Counted from the stretch's first letter, positions 28,243 to 35,858 are shown. The stretch: 64,000 nt of DNA from Ectorhizobium quercum (GCF_026552795.1 NZ_JANFPI010000006.1:248001-312000); one strand, 5' to 3'. Notes: generated by a model from the letters alone, not told the origin. Made by a program: numbers and translations.

Positions 28243-28973
28243 GAGTCCAGCAGCACGTCCCGCCCGCCGACGATCGCCAGTATTGGCATATCGAGTGCCT
28301 TCAACTGGGTGTCTGTCAGCGCTGGCACCGCAAGAAAACGCGGTTTGGTGGCCTTTCCTATGCTGTCCATGAGCGGTGCAAAGTGCTGCATGGCTTCCGG
28401 CAAGACCTCGGGCTTGGGGCCTAGCACCAGCTCCCACATCTTGCGCCGGCCCCACGGTCCTAGCAGCAGGAGCGGTAGGGCCTTCACAATAAAGTTCTTC
28501 TGCCGCCCGATCCCGGATGGGCAGATCAGCGCCAGCGCCTGAACCGCGCCCGGTCGTCTGCGCGCGTAGTCGAGCGCCAGCCATCTCCCGAGCGAGGTGC
28601 CGACAAAGATCGCCCGCGAGAGGCCCAAACGGGCGAGAACGTCGTCCAGCCAAAGGGCATGGGCGTCCGAGTCCAGTTCGGGCCTGACCGTGGCGCTCAA
28701 CCCCGGCTCACCGATCATATCGACCGCATGCAACCGGAACTTTTCAGACCAGAGCGGAATGTCGGGCATCCAGGCCGCCGAATTGGCTTGTGAGCCGTGG
28801 AGCAGCACGACAGGAGGTGCAGTTTCCGGCCCGCAGGCGATCACGAAGGTAGAGCCTTGTCGGGTCGGCACATGCAGTTCGGTCCTTGCTCCCGGCCAAT
28901 GGTCCAGCACGGCCTTGTATTGCGCCGCGATTGATTCCGCTGCTTCCGCGCTGCGATAAACGGGGTCGGTCAT
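28243..28973 (-). pseudogene. alpha/beta hydrolase, 3' end lost
   Basis: N-terminal 240 residues of an alpha/beta hydrolase: oxyanion loop VVLLHGSQANSAAW, nucleophile elbow GTSLGRW (GxSxG, with Arg where Gly is usual next), LALICPSGIGRQ, and the Asp loop ILAIVGGRDVLLDS. The catalytic His region is missing because the sequence runs into the IS5-like remnant; the frame continues into unrelated residues to 28149. Start ATG overlaps the stop of the upstream HTH gene (ATGA), so it was the second gene of a pair. Substrate unknown. Confidence 0.75.
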
Positions 28974-29392
28974 GCCCGCGCCCTCATATGCAGATGCAGC
29001 ATTTCCAGCAGGCGGCCCACGTCTGCCGGGGTGCCGATCACCACGATTTTCAGTGTTTGGGCGAGAGGGTCGAATGCGGTCTGTAGATGCAGCGGAGGCG
29101 TGCTGGCATCACCGGTCATCGCTGCGGACTGGAGGAATGTCGAGATCCGTTCCGCTGCTTCGACCGTGACGCCGGGCATGTCGGTGATGCAGGTCGTTCG
29201 CGCCTCTGGGCCTGTTTGGGCGCCACCGCTCGCAAGGCCGGCGAAAGCGTCCAACTCGGCGCGGGGTATACGATAAGACTTCCCCATGCGGGTTGCGGTC
29301 AGCCGTCCGTCGCGAATGTATCGCAGGACGGTCTTGGGGTGCAGGTTGAGCTGCTGCGCCGCCTGTTCGACGGTGAAAAGCGGTTTCGACAT
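28970..29392 (-). CDS. helix-turn-helix (excisionase-type) regulator
   Basis: 140 aa. N-terminal MerR/excisionase-type helix-turn-helix (about residues 1-50): FTVEQAAQQLNLHPKTVLRY, IRDGRLTATRMGKSYRIPR. The C-terminal 85 residues (VEAAERISTFLQ, LKIVVIGTPADVGRLLEML) look like a small ligand or dimer domain. Coupled to the truncated hydrolase. Divergent from a YqeY-like gene over 82 AT-rich bases holding an inverted repeat, probably its operator. Confidence 0.75.
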   Translation of the reverse strand: MSKPLFTVEQAAQQLNLHPKTVLRYIRDGRLTATRMGKSYRIPRAELDAFAGLASGGAQTGPEARTTCITDMPGVTVEAAERISTFLQSAAMTGDASTPPLHLQTAFDPLAQTLKIVVIGTPADVGRLLEMLHLHMRARA

Positions 29393-29406
29393 CCTATATA
29401 TTCCTT

Positions 29407-29460
29407 ATTATTCCCATAAAATGTTATTATATGGAGGAATACACCTCAATAGGGAATAAT
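29407..29460. promoter_or_regulatory. divergent promoter with spaced inverted repeat
   Basis: ATTATTCCC (29407-29415) and GGGAATAAT (29452-29460) are perfect 9-bp inverted arms 36 bp apart in an AT-rich divergent spacer between the HTH gene and the YqeY-like gene. A candidate operator for the HTH regulator, inferred from position only. Confidence 0.4.
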
Positions 29461-29474
29461 CAGGGGATGTGACG

Positions 29475-30035
29475 ATGATGGACGATGCCGTACACGCTAT
29501 GAAAACCCGTTTGCGGGCCGATCTACGCGCCGCCATGAAAGACGGGCGCACCAGTGAGGCCAAGCTGATCCGGGCGCTTGTCGCAGCGATCGACAATGCC
29601 GAAGCGCCGCCGCTCCGGGCCGGTCAGCGGGCCACGGATCGACATCGGTTCCATGATGGATCGGCGGAAGTCGAGCGGCTTTCCTTGACCTCGGCGCAGG
29701 TGCGCGCGGTCCTTGTGGCGGAAATGCAGGAACGTGAGCGTGCAGCAGCGGAGATGAGCCGGCTTGGCCGGCCGGATCGCGCTGACACCCTGCACAACGA
29801 AACGCTGCTTGTAAGAAGCTACATCGAGTACCGCACCATCTGTCGCGGGAATCCTACAACCCGCGACAGATCGACAGCACCCCAAAAAATTCGAGACTTT
29901 TGTGTCGCACGTCTTTGTCGCAAGGCGAGAACAGCCTACGACATGATATACAACAATGGACATCATTGGCGGCGGTTTCGGCAGCGTCGGCTACCAGCCG
30001 CCCCTAGCCGAATCCCGCAACCACTGTTTCGATAG
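29475..30035 (+). CDS. GatB/YqeY domain protein with replaced C-terminus
   Basis: First about 115 residues are a GatB/YqeY-type helical domain (MMDDAVHAMKTRLRADLR, AKLIRALVAAIDNAEAPPL, DRADTLHNETLLVRSYIE). After this the frame reads through a 30-bp palindrome (29840-29869) into about 70 basic residues with no family look (RKARTAYDMIYNNG, RRFRQRRLPAAPS), overlapping the end of the convergent GNAT gene. The native stop seems lost at a sequence seam near 29825. Function of stand-alone YqeY proteins (tRNA-linked helper) is not established. Confidence 0.6.
   Translation: MMDDAVHAMKTRLRADLRAAMKDGRTSEAKLIRALVAAIDNAEAPPLRAGQRATDRHRFHDGSAEVERLSLTSAQVRAVLVAEMQERERAAAEMSRLGRPDRADTLHNETLLVRSYIEYRTICRGNPTTRDRSTAPQKIRDFCVARLCRKARTAYDMIYNNGHHWRRFRQRRLPAAPSRIPQPLFR
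29840..29869. repeat. perfect 10-bp inverted repeat
   Basis: CTGTCGCGGG (29840-29849), spacer AATCCTACAA, CCCGCGACAG (29860-29869). Located exactly where the YqeY-like protein stops resembling its family. No T run follows. Could be the end of a mobile element or a recombinase/partition site; unassigned. Confidence 0.6.
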
Positions 30036-30534
30036 GCAGGAACAGCGTCCGGCTGTCCTCGGGATATTCGATGAACTCCGCGCAGCGTAGATAGAAGCGC
30101 TTGGCCGCTTCGTTCTTGGCCTGCACCAGAACCGCGCCGATGCCGATGCTCTGCGAGGCCAGCGCGATCCGGCGCAGCGCGTCCGACAGCAGGTCCGCGC
30201 CGAGGCCCTTGCCCGCATGGTCGCGGCTGACCGCCAGCCGCCCGAGAATCGACACCGGAATCGTGTCGGGCGCATTGCGCCGCACCTTGCCCGGCGCGGC
30301 TGCGCGGTCAACCGATCCGGCCGAAATGCAGAAATAGCCGACCACCCGATTGCCTGCGCACACGACATAGGTGCGCGAGAACCGGCTTTCGTTCTTCAAG
30401 GCCCGATGCCGCAGCCAGTCGTTCAGCACCGGCTCGCCGCAGTCGAATGCCGACAGATCATGCTCGACCGTCAGGGGAGCGGGAGCTGACAGTCGAGATG
30501 CGGAAGGGTCCGGCGCGTCGTCTATTTCTGCCAT
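30004..30534 (-). CDS. GNAT-family toxin (TacT-like)
   Basis: 176 aa acetyltransferase of the type that acetylates aminoacyl-tRNA as a toxin. Landmarks: LSAFDCGEPVLNDWLRHRA at the start of the fold, acetyl-CoA region LGRLAVSRDHAGKGLGADLL, and the C-terminal catalytic-Tyr block KRFYLRCAEFIEYPE. It overlaps the upstream DUF1778 antitoxin gene by 13 bp, the standard antitoxin-toxin order. Toxicity is inferred from family and pairing. Confidence 0.85.
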   Translation of the reverse strand: MAEIDDAPDPSASRLSAPAPLTVEHDLSAFDCGEPVLNDWLRHRALKNESRFSRTYVVCAGNRVVGYFCISAGSVDRAAAPGKVRRNAPDTIPVSILGRLAVSRDHAGKGLGADLLSDALRRIALASQSIGIGAVLVQAKNEAAKRFYLRCAEFIEYPEDSRTLFLPIETVVAGFG

Positions 30535-30857
30535 GCAGGGGTCCGGCGCAGCAGGGCCTTGAGCTTCGGTCCCGGCGCGGGCGGATTGTCGAGCGCGTGC
30601 ATGAAGGCGTCGTAGCGCTCGGGATCGAGCGTGAACAGGCGCTGGTCGAGCAGCACATCGACCGCCTGCCGACGCGCGCTTTCGATCATGAATTCGGTGC
30701 GCGTCTTGCCAAGCACCGCCGCCGCGTCGTCGATGAGCTGGCGGGTGCCGGTCTCGATCCGCAAATTGATGCTGCCCTTGGCGTCGGACGCAGAGGCGCG
30801 CGCCGCGACAGCAGCGGAACGGGCGGGTTCGGAAGGGGCTACGCGAGTTTTTGCCAT
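30522..30857 (-). CDS. DUF1778 antitoxin (TacA-like)
   Basis: 111 aa from ATG 30857 (MAKTRVAPSEPARS); the frame extends to 30923 but that start is less likely. Ribbon-helix-helix domain in GSINLRIETGTRQLIDDAA, then VLGKTRTEFMIESARRQA, and a C-terminal toxin-neutralising tail ending TPAWQK. Pairs with the overlapping GNAT toxin and should repress the operon. A TTGACA ... CATATT promoter-like pair precedes the start. Confidence 0.85.
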   Translation of the reverse strand: MAKTRVAPSEPARSAAVAARASASDAKGSINLRIETGTRQLIDDAAAVLGKTRTEFMIESARRQAVDVLLDQRLFTLDPERYDAFMHALDNPPAPGPKLKALLRRTPAWQK

Positions 30858-30982
30858 GGCCGGAATATGGGCCGTTGTATCCACAGTGTCAATACGCCGC
30901 GATGACGCCGGCCCCACCATCATGCGGCCAACCGCTCGATTGCGAACACTACGCCTTGTCCGATGATGTCACTTTCTCTATA

Positions 30983-31021
30983 TTGATAGCATCGTCGTCA
31001 GAGTTCAGGAGGTGCTATCAA
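30983..31021. promoter_or_regulatory. FitAB-type autoregulatory operator
   Basis: TTGATAGCA (30983-30991) and TGCTATCAA (31013-31021) are perfect inverted arms that flank the AGGAGG ribosome site and end on the base before the antitoxin ATG. The TGATAGCA half-site agrees with what I recall of the FitA operator, so binding here would block transcription or translation of the pair. Confidence 0.65.
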
Positions 31022-31276
31022 ATGCCCGCCGTCACCATTCGCAACCTGTCCGAAGAAACGCACCGCGCCCTCAAGGTGCGCGCGGCCCATCATGGCCGCA
31101 GCGCCGAGGCTGAAATGCGCGATATTCTGGAAGCGGCGGTTCGCCCCGCCAACCGGCTTCGCATCGGCTCCGCCCTGTCGGCCTTGAGCCGGAACGCCGG
31201 ACTGACCAACGCCGATTTCGAGGCGCTGGAACAGGGCCGCGACCGGACGCCCGCCACGCCCATGAGCTTTGAATGA
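31022..31276 (+). CDS. FitA-like ribbon-helix-helix antitoxin
   Basis: 84 aa from ATG 31022 with AGGAGG upstream. N-terminal Arc-type RHH domain: PAVTIRNLSEETHRALKVRA followed by HHGRSAEAEMRDILEAAV, the FitA consensus. C-terminal half (ALSRNAGLTNADFEALEQ) would wrap the PIN toxin. Stop overlaps the toxin start as ATGA. Back to back with the GNAT/DUF1778 pair. Confidence 0.9.
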   Translation: MPAVTIRNLSEETHRALKVRAAHHGRSAEAEMRDILEAAVRPANRLRIGSALSALSRNAGLTNADFEALEQGRDRTPATPMSFE

Positions 31277-31695
31277 TCGTCCTCGACACCAACGTCGTTT
31301 CCGCGGCGATGAAACCCGAACCGGCTCCCGCCGTGCGCGACTGGCTGGATGAGCAGGCCGCCGAAACCCTCTATCTCTCCAGCGTCACCGTCGCGGAACT
31401 GCTGTTCGGCATCGGCGCGCTGCCGGACGGGCGGCGCAAGCAGAAGCTGGCCGCGACCCTCGACGGGCTTCTTGGCCTGTTCGACGGCAGAATCCTGCCC
31501 TTCGATACCGATGCCGCCCGCCGCTATGCCGACCTGGCCGTCGCGGCGCGCAATGCGGGCAAGGGCTTTCCGACGCCGGACGGCTATATCGCGGCGATCG
31601 CGACGGCCCATGGCTTTGCCGTCGCCACGCGAGATGCCAGCGCCTTCAACGCGGCCGGTGTCGCGATCATCGACCCTTGGGCGGCCGGACAGTGA
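31273..31695 (+). CDS. FitB/VapC-like PIN-domain toxin
   Basis: 140 aa PIN-domain ribonuclease. Acidic site: MIVLDTNVVSAAM (Asp 5), TVAELLFGIGAL (Glu), TPDGYIAAIATAHGF (Asp) and VATRDASAFN (Asp) are all present, so the nuclease should be intact. Translationally coupled to the FitA-like antitoxin. Family members cleave tRNA or rRNA; the target here is unknown. Confidence 0.9.
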   Translation: MIVLDTNVVSAAMKPEPAPAVRDWLDEQAAETLYLSSVTVAELLFGIGALPDGRRKQKLAATLDGLLGLFDGRILPFDTDAARRYADLAVAARNAGKGFPTPDGYIAAIATAHGFAVATRDASAFNAAGVAIIDPWAAGQ

Positions 31696-31760
31696 ACGTC
31701 AGCACAACGCCCGATCCGGGACAAAATGTTGTGGGTTCTTGGCGGCGCAAAGGAATGGCG

Positions 31761-32444
31761 ATGAAGGTCTTGATAGTCGGCGGCACGCGATTCATCGGCG
31801 CGCATGTCGTGAAACGTCTCCATGATACCGGCGCGCAGATCACGGCTTTTCACCGGGGGGCAAGCGCCAACCCGATCTTGCCAAAGATCGACCATGTTCT
31901 GGACCCGGCGGCGCAATATCCGATAACGGCATTTCCGGCTGAACTTCGGCGCGACTGGGATATTGTCATCCACATGGTGGCGATGGGCGCGGCCGATGCC
32001 GAAGCAGCCGCCCTCACTTTCGCGGGGCGAACCAAGCGCCTGGTTCTCATATCGAGTTGCGACGTCTATCGGACCTATGGGCGCTTGATGAAAACCGAAC
32101 CGGGGCCGCCGGATGCAGCGCCCTTGCGCGAGGACGCCCCGCTGCGCTCGGTTCTCTATCCTTATCGCGGCATGGAAGCGCAGCTTGGCGCCTATGCCCA
32201 TGACTACGACAAGATTCTGGCCGAGCGCGCGGTGCGGGACACGCCTGGTCTCGAATGGACGATCCTGCGCCTCCCGAAAGTCTATGGCCCGGAAGACAAC
32301 GACGACCTTTCCACCGTCTATGGCTTCGCTGCCGTGCCCGAATGGCGTTGGACCCACGGCCATGTTGAGAACGTGGCGGCAGCCACCCCCTTGTCCTCGA
32401 CACCGGGAAAATCCGGGTGGAGCTTGGTTGCGTCGATGTCGTAA
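31761..32444 (+). pseudogene. NAD-dependent epimerase/reductase, 3' end replaced
   Basis: About 209 residues of an atypical short-chain dehydrogenase: Rossmann start MKVLIVGGTRFIGAHVVKRL, VLISSCDVYRTYG, catalytic YPYRGMEAQ region and ILRLPKVYGPED. AAGGA is 6 nt before ATG 31761. The family normally continues after HGHVENVAAA with the C-terminal substrate domain; here the frame turns into about 20 unrelated residues and stops. The seam near 32388 also cuts the opposite-strand frame. Confidence 0.7.
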
Positions 32445-32800
32445 ATGAAAAGGCGGCGATGAGAGAGCTTGCTGTCGCTTCGTCTGAAAAGTCCGAGAAT
32501 TGTTAACCGATCGGCCCTGTCCATATCAAGTTGGATGCTTGCCGCATTGCCATTATTGTAAGTCACGAGAAATCTCGCTGCATCATTTGCAGCGATGATT
32601 TCTATTTCGAGGCGTTGCCCTTCGGGCCGGGCTTTCGGCTGCGCCGGAACCGCGCCTGCGGCGCGTTTCCGCCATTCGGCTTCAATCCCATAACGCAAGG
32701 GCGGCAGCGGCCATTCCGCAAGACAAGCCCCGTCGGCGCGCGGGCTGCCTGGAGCTTCGGCCTCGGTCGCCACAACGGGATCATGAGTTGGAATCGCCAT
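32388..32800 (-). CDS. hypothetical protein fragment
   Basis: Frame of about 138 codons (MAIPTHDPVVATEAEAP ..., PEGQRLEIEIIAANDAARFL, MDRADRLTILGLFRRSD, LFIYDIDATKLHPDFPG) with balanced composition in its second half. It runs leftwards into the epimerase seam, so its C-terminus is likely missing. I do not recognise the family. The start is uncertain; the frame can extend to 32971. A gene remnant is as likely as an intact gene. Confidence 0.35.
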
Positions 32801-33342
32801 CCCCGGCGTGACACATCCCGGCAATGGGGCGCAGGGAGAAGCTGGATCGTCCGCGTGAGAGGTGCCACGCAATGTATCATCACGCAGGCGGTCCCGGCCA
32901 CGCGGGTCACGGTTGGCCCCGCGAAGAGAAGCGGCACGGAGCCGCAAGGCTTTCGCCAGCCGGGAAACCACTCATGTCCTGCCAGCGAGGGCAAGGGTCT
33001 TTGTTCGACCGTGATAGACCGCCATCACCGGCACTGGCAGAGGCCGGGTGCGCCACCGTATTCCTGACGATTTCCATGCTGGCTGCCCCCATCTGCGTCC
33101 TCGGATGGATGGGTCTGACCGAAGACCGCCGCCGCTGTGCGTCACCTCGCTCGTCTTCCCGCAACGTCCGTCGCCAGCTTTTTTCCGCCGCCTTCGGCTT
33201 TGCAGCGCGAAGCAAAAAAGCCGTCGCCGGCCGCCTTCCACGATGTTCCAGCCCCAAGGGGTGCGGGGCCGATCGTCCCCGGTCGAACGACCGCCATCGA
33301 GGACGCGATAGGCGCGGCCCGACAGGAAAAAGGAACACGACA

Positions 33343-34173
33343 ATGGCGACCATCGGCACCTTCACCAGCACCGACAACGGCTTTTCCGGCACGGTCAAGA
33401 CCCTCACCCTCAACGTCAAGACCGTGAAGTTCGTCCCGGCCGAGGGCGACAGCGAGCGCGGCCCCGACTTCCGCATCTTCGCAGGGGCCACCGAGTTCGG
33501 CGCGGCCTGGAAGAAGACCGCCCGCGAGACGCAGCGCGAATACCTCTCCGTCAAGCTGGACGATCCGAGTTTCGCGGCTCCCATCTACGCCAGCCTGGTC
33601 GCGGCCGAGGACGGCGAAAGCCATAACCTCATCTGGTCCCGCCGCAACGGCGACTACGGCGGGAACCCCACGAAGCCCCGCTCACCCGAGCGGGGCTTTG
33701 GCATGTTCATGCCCGCCGCCTTTCAGGAAACAAGGAAATCGGGATGCACGGCTTTCCGGTTTTCAGGTTCTGAACATCCCGATCAGATCCCGTTCCCGGC
33801 TTCCGCTTCGCTCTGGCCGGGCTGGTGGCTTGGGGGCGCTGCCCCCTGGCGCGGCATAGCGCCTCAACAGATGCGAGGCGAGCGACCTTCCTCAACTATC
33901 GGGCCGGTTCTCCGGCTGTTCATGGCATCTTGCGTTGAAGATGCGCGCCGTCGATGCCGGATGCCGTGCGAGCAAGGCATCTGGTCGGATCGGTCTCGAT
34001 ACGAGATTGCCGCCGCAATTGGGGCAATTCCCACCGGGAAACGTCTCGGCGCAAGTTGCGCAGAACGTGCATTCAAAGCTGCATATGCGAGCCTCGACGC
34101 TCGATGGCGGCAAATCGCGGTCGAGCGCCAATTCTTCGAGGGCTATCGTCGCCTTGAAGCCATTGGGGGATGA
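33343..34173 (+). CDS. DUF736 protein, native stop apparently lost
   Basis: ATG 33343 after AGGAACACGACA. The first about 105 residues are DUF736 ([66 protein letters not shown]), a small beta protein typical of rhizobial conjugative plasmids and integrative elements, function unknown. The family ends there, but the frame stays open through the terminator at 33673-33698 and into antisense DUF1272 sequence until 34173. Substitution of a stop near 33660 or a nearby seam is likely; the real product is about 105 aa plus an artificial tail. Confidence 0.7.
   Translation: MATIGTFTSTDNGFSGTVKTLTLNVKTVKFVPAEGDSERGPDFRIFAGATEFGAAWKKTARETQREYLSVKLDDPSFAAPIYASLVAAEDGESHNLIWSRRNGDYGGNPTKPRSPERGFGMFMPAAFQETRKSGCTAFRFSGSEHPDQIPFPASASLWPGWWLGGAAPWRGIAPQQMRGERPSSTIGPVLRLFMASCVEDARRRCRMPCEQGIWSDRSRYEIAAAIGAIPTGKRLGASCAERAFKAAYASLDARWRQIAVERQFFEGYRRLEAIGG
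33673..33698 (+). terminator. terminator after DUF736
   Basis: Perfect 11-bp arms AAGCCCCGCTC (33673-33683) and GAGCGGGGCTT (33688-33698) with an ACCC loop, followed by TGG. Placed about 12 nt past the end of DUF736 homology. Confidence 0.7.
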
Positions 34174-34194
34174 AGTCGTGTAGAGGTCGATCAT
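33892..34194 (-). CDS. chimeric ORF: GST N-terminus fused to DUF1272
   Basis: 100 aa. Residues 1 to about 25 ([20 protein letters not shown]) are the start of a glutathione S-transferase, with SSPNG at the glutathione-binding turn. From [20 protein letters not shown] onward it is DUF1272, a small zinc-knuckle protein with cysteines in [11 protein letters not shown] and CPNCGGN. The N-terminal CECC part of DUF1272 and all the rest of GST are missing, so an in-frame deletion fused two genes. Start overlaps the MFS stop (ATGA). May be made, but activity is doubtful. Confidence 0.65.
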   Translation of the reverse strand: MIDLYTTSSPNGFKATIALEELALDRDLPPSSVEARICSFECTFCATCAETFPGGNCPNCGGNLVSRPIRPDALLARHPASTARIFNARCHEQPENRPDS

Positions 34195-34808
34195 CGTGCC
34201 GGTCCTTCCGCCAGCGCCAATGCGCCGGCATCGTCGGGTTTGTCGCGAAGGGTGAAGACCAGCAGCCCGGCCAACACGGAAAGTGCGAGCGATCCGATCC
34301 AGAGCCAGCCGTAAGCGCCGGTCATGTCGTAGAGCAGCCCGCCGAGGAACGCGCCGCCAAGCGCATGGCCGCCCGAGATCAGGCCCATGGCGAGGCCGAT
34401 CCGTTCGATGCCGAGATGGCTGGCGGCCAGCCCGACCGTCGAGTAATCGAGCAGCCCGAACAGGACGACGAACAGGTAGAGAAGCCGGATGTCGGGGGCG
34501 ACATAGAGCGGCAGAATGAAGCTCGCGGCCCGGATCAGGTAGATGCTGCCGAGCAGGGTCGGGCGATGCACCCGGTCGCCAAGATGTCCGGCGAGGATCA
34601 TTCCGCCGAGATTGACGGCCGACAGCACGCCATAGGCGGTGGCGCTCGGCAGCGGCGGGAAACCGCAGAAGGACGCATAGGGCAGGAAATGCGTCTCGAT
34701 CACGCCGGTCGTGGTGAAGCCGCAGACCCGCCCCATCAACGGCATCGACCAGAATGTGACCCTCAATCGCGCACTCTGGACGCTGGCCGAAGGCATGCAG
34801 CGCCTCAA
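34191..34808 (-). pseudogene. MFS transporter, C-terminal half only
   Basis: From about residue 30 the frame matches the second half of an MFS permease: CGFTTTGVIETHFLPYA, LSAVNLGGMILAGHLGDR, LFGLLDYSTVGLAASHLG, GGHALGGAFLGGLLYD, WLWIGSLALSVLAGLLVF. The preceding 25 residues are antisense to the tail of another gene, so the first six helices are gone. Seam near 34728. Its stop overlaps the GST-DUF1272 ORF. Confidence 0.7.
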
Positions 34809-34818
34809 GGCGCGATGA
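34730..34818 (+). pseudogene. 3' tail of an unidentified plus-strand gene
   Basis: A plus-strand frame ending RALWTLAEGMQRLKAR then TGA at 34816-34818, followed 9 nt later by a perfect hairpin. The composition and the terminator suggest the true end of a gene whose body was deleted at the MFS seam. Family not recognised. Confidence 0.35.
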
Positions 34819-35130
34819 CCGCCAATCCGTAGAGCCTGGAAACCGGCTCTACGGTTTTCCGCTTTTCAGGCTCTCCGGTTATGGGGATTTTCCGCCGATC
34901 CGCCGTTGCGGATCGGCGGCGCGGCCATGCCTGGGGCACGGCCGCCGCTCGCCGGGCGCTGCCCGGCTCGCGTTTCGACAGAAGCAATGTTAAGACAAAA
35001 ATAACCAATAAAATGATCGCGTTATGTGCTCGACATTCAAGGCTATAGAGCCTTTTCACCTCGCTGGTTGTGTCTGAAAATCTTCATTCTTGTTCCAGTT
35101 GTTCCTGCCTGGTAATCAGGAGATTACGCC
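34809..35130. other. gene-free stretch with two strong hairpins
   Basis: Contains CGTAGAGCC/GGCTCTACG (34828-34853, terminator-like, followed by GTTTTCC) and CCGCCGATCCGC/GCGGATCGGCGG (34892-34919, 4-nt loop). Just after the first hairpin, 34853-34874 matches 33750-33771 at 19 of 22 bases, a motif shared with the DUF736 downstream region. The last 130 bp are AT-richer and probably hold the promoter of the next gene. Confidence 0.6.
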
Positions 35131-35346
35131 ATGCTGAGTATAAATTGGCGTTCCTCGGCAGCCTATCGGCACACGAATACAATTCCTGTCGCCGGTTTCG
35201 CCTGGGAATATCTTCGCCGTGACGATGAGTATCACCGCGACTTCCAGACCATGACGCGGATTCGGAACCCCGGCGCGCGGAAGCTGGACCAGTTTTCCGC
35301 ACGCTGGGGGTTGCGATTTCCCGAGCGATCCCGACACCCCGCCTGA
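35131..35346 (+). CDS. DUF6499 (DUF2285-partner) domain protein
   Basis: 71 aa. MLSINWRSSAAYRHT, FAWEYLRRDDEYHRDF and the closing ARKLDQFSARWGLRFPERS are the DUF6499 consensus, a small domain often fused in front of, or adjacent to, DUF2285 in rhizobial conjugative elements. Its stop is 14 bp before the DUF2285 frame, which is in another register, so this may be a split version of a fused gene. Role unknown, possibly replication or transfer control. Confidence 0.75.
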   Translation: MLSINWRSSAAYRHTNTIPVAGFAWEYLRRDDEYHRDFQTMTRIRNPGARKLDQFSARWGLRFPERSRHPA

Positions 35347-35360
35347 CAGGCAATGGAGAC

Positions 35361-35858
35361 GTGCCGACGCTGGCATTGGCGCATCTGGATGGCCTCGACC
35401 TGCGGCAAGCGGCGGATGGCTGGCATGGCGTCTGGCGGGTTGACGGCGTAACCCATCAGTTCTGGTTGCCCGAGGCAGTTCCAGACGCCGCCGCCTTCTA
35501 TGCCGTCACCCTGCCGATGGATGACCTTCTGGAGCTGCGCACCCACGCCGCGCGGCGGCTCTGGCGCTCGCTCAACGGTCGCGCGCCGGGGCCGGACTTC
35601 CGCAACCTGCCGGCCCAGCTTCGCCAGTTTCATATCCTGTCCCTGCGCGCGCTCGATGCCCGCCAGCGCGGCGAGAGCTACCGCGTCATCGCCGAAGTCC
35701 TGCTCGGCTTTCGCGGCACCAAGGAGGATTGGGAAGTCGATCCCCGCAAGAATCAGGTTCGCCGCCTCGTCGCCCACGGCCTGCGCATGATGAAGGGCGG
35801 TTATCGGCTTCTGTTGCACTATCCGGTCAAGGCTGGATCGAAGAAGGACGACAAATAG
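35361..35858 (+). CDS. DUF2285 domain protein
   Basis: 165 aa from GTG 35361. DUF2285 blocks: HQFWLPEAVPDAAAFYAVTL, PAQLRQFHILSLRALDARQ, ESYRVIAEVLLGF, DWEVDPRKNQVRRLVAHGLR and MKGGYRLLLHYPVK. The family is common beside repA/parA of alphaproteobacterial conjugative elements and ends in a basic, helix-turn-helix-like part; biochemical role not established. The genes that usually follow (small HTH, repA) are absent here. Confidence 0.85.
   Translation: MPTLALAHLDGLDLRQAADGWHGVWRVDGVTHQFWLPEAVPDAAAFYAVTLPMDDLLELRTHAARRLWRSLNGRAPGPDFRNLPAQLRQFHILSLRALDARQRGESYRVIAEVLLGFRGTKEDWEVDPRKNQVRRLVAHGLRMMKGGYRLLLHYPVKAGSKKDDK

Noticed and set aside
32824-33342. In-frame extension upstream of DUF736
   Set aside because: DUF736 proteins start at MATIGTF and a ribosome site precedes 33343; the extension is Arg-rich shadow sequence.
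34170-34832. Plus-strand frame opposite the MFS remnant
   Set aside because: Gln/Asp/His-rich shadow; only the last 30 codons in a different register look like a real gene tail.
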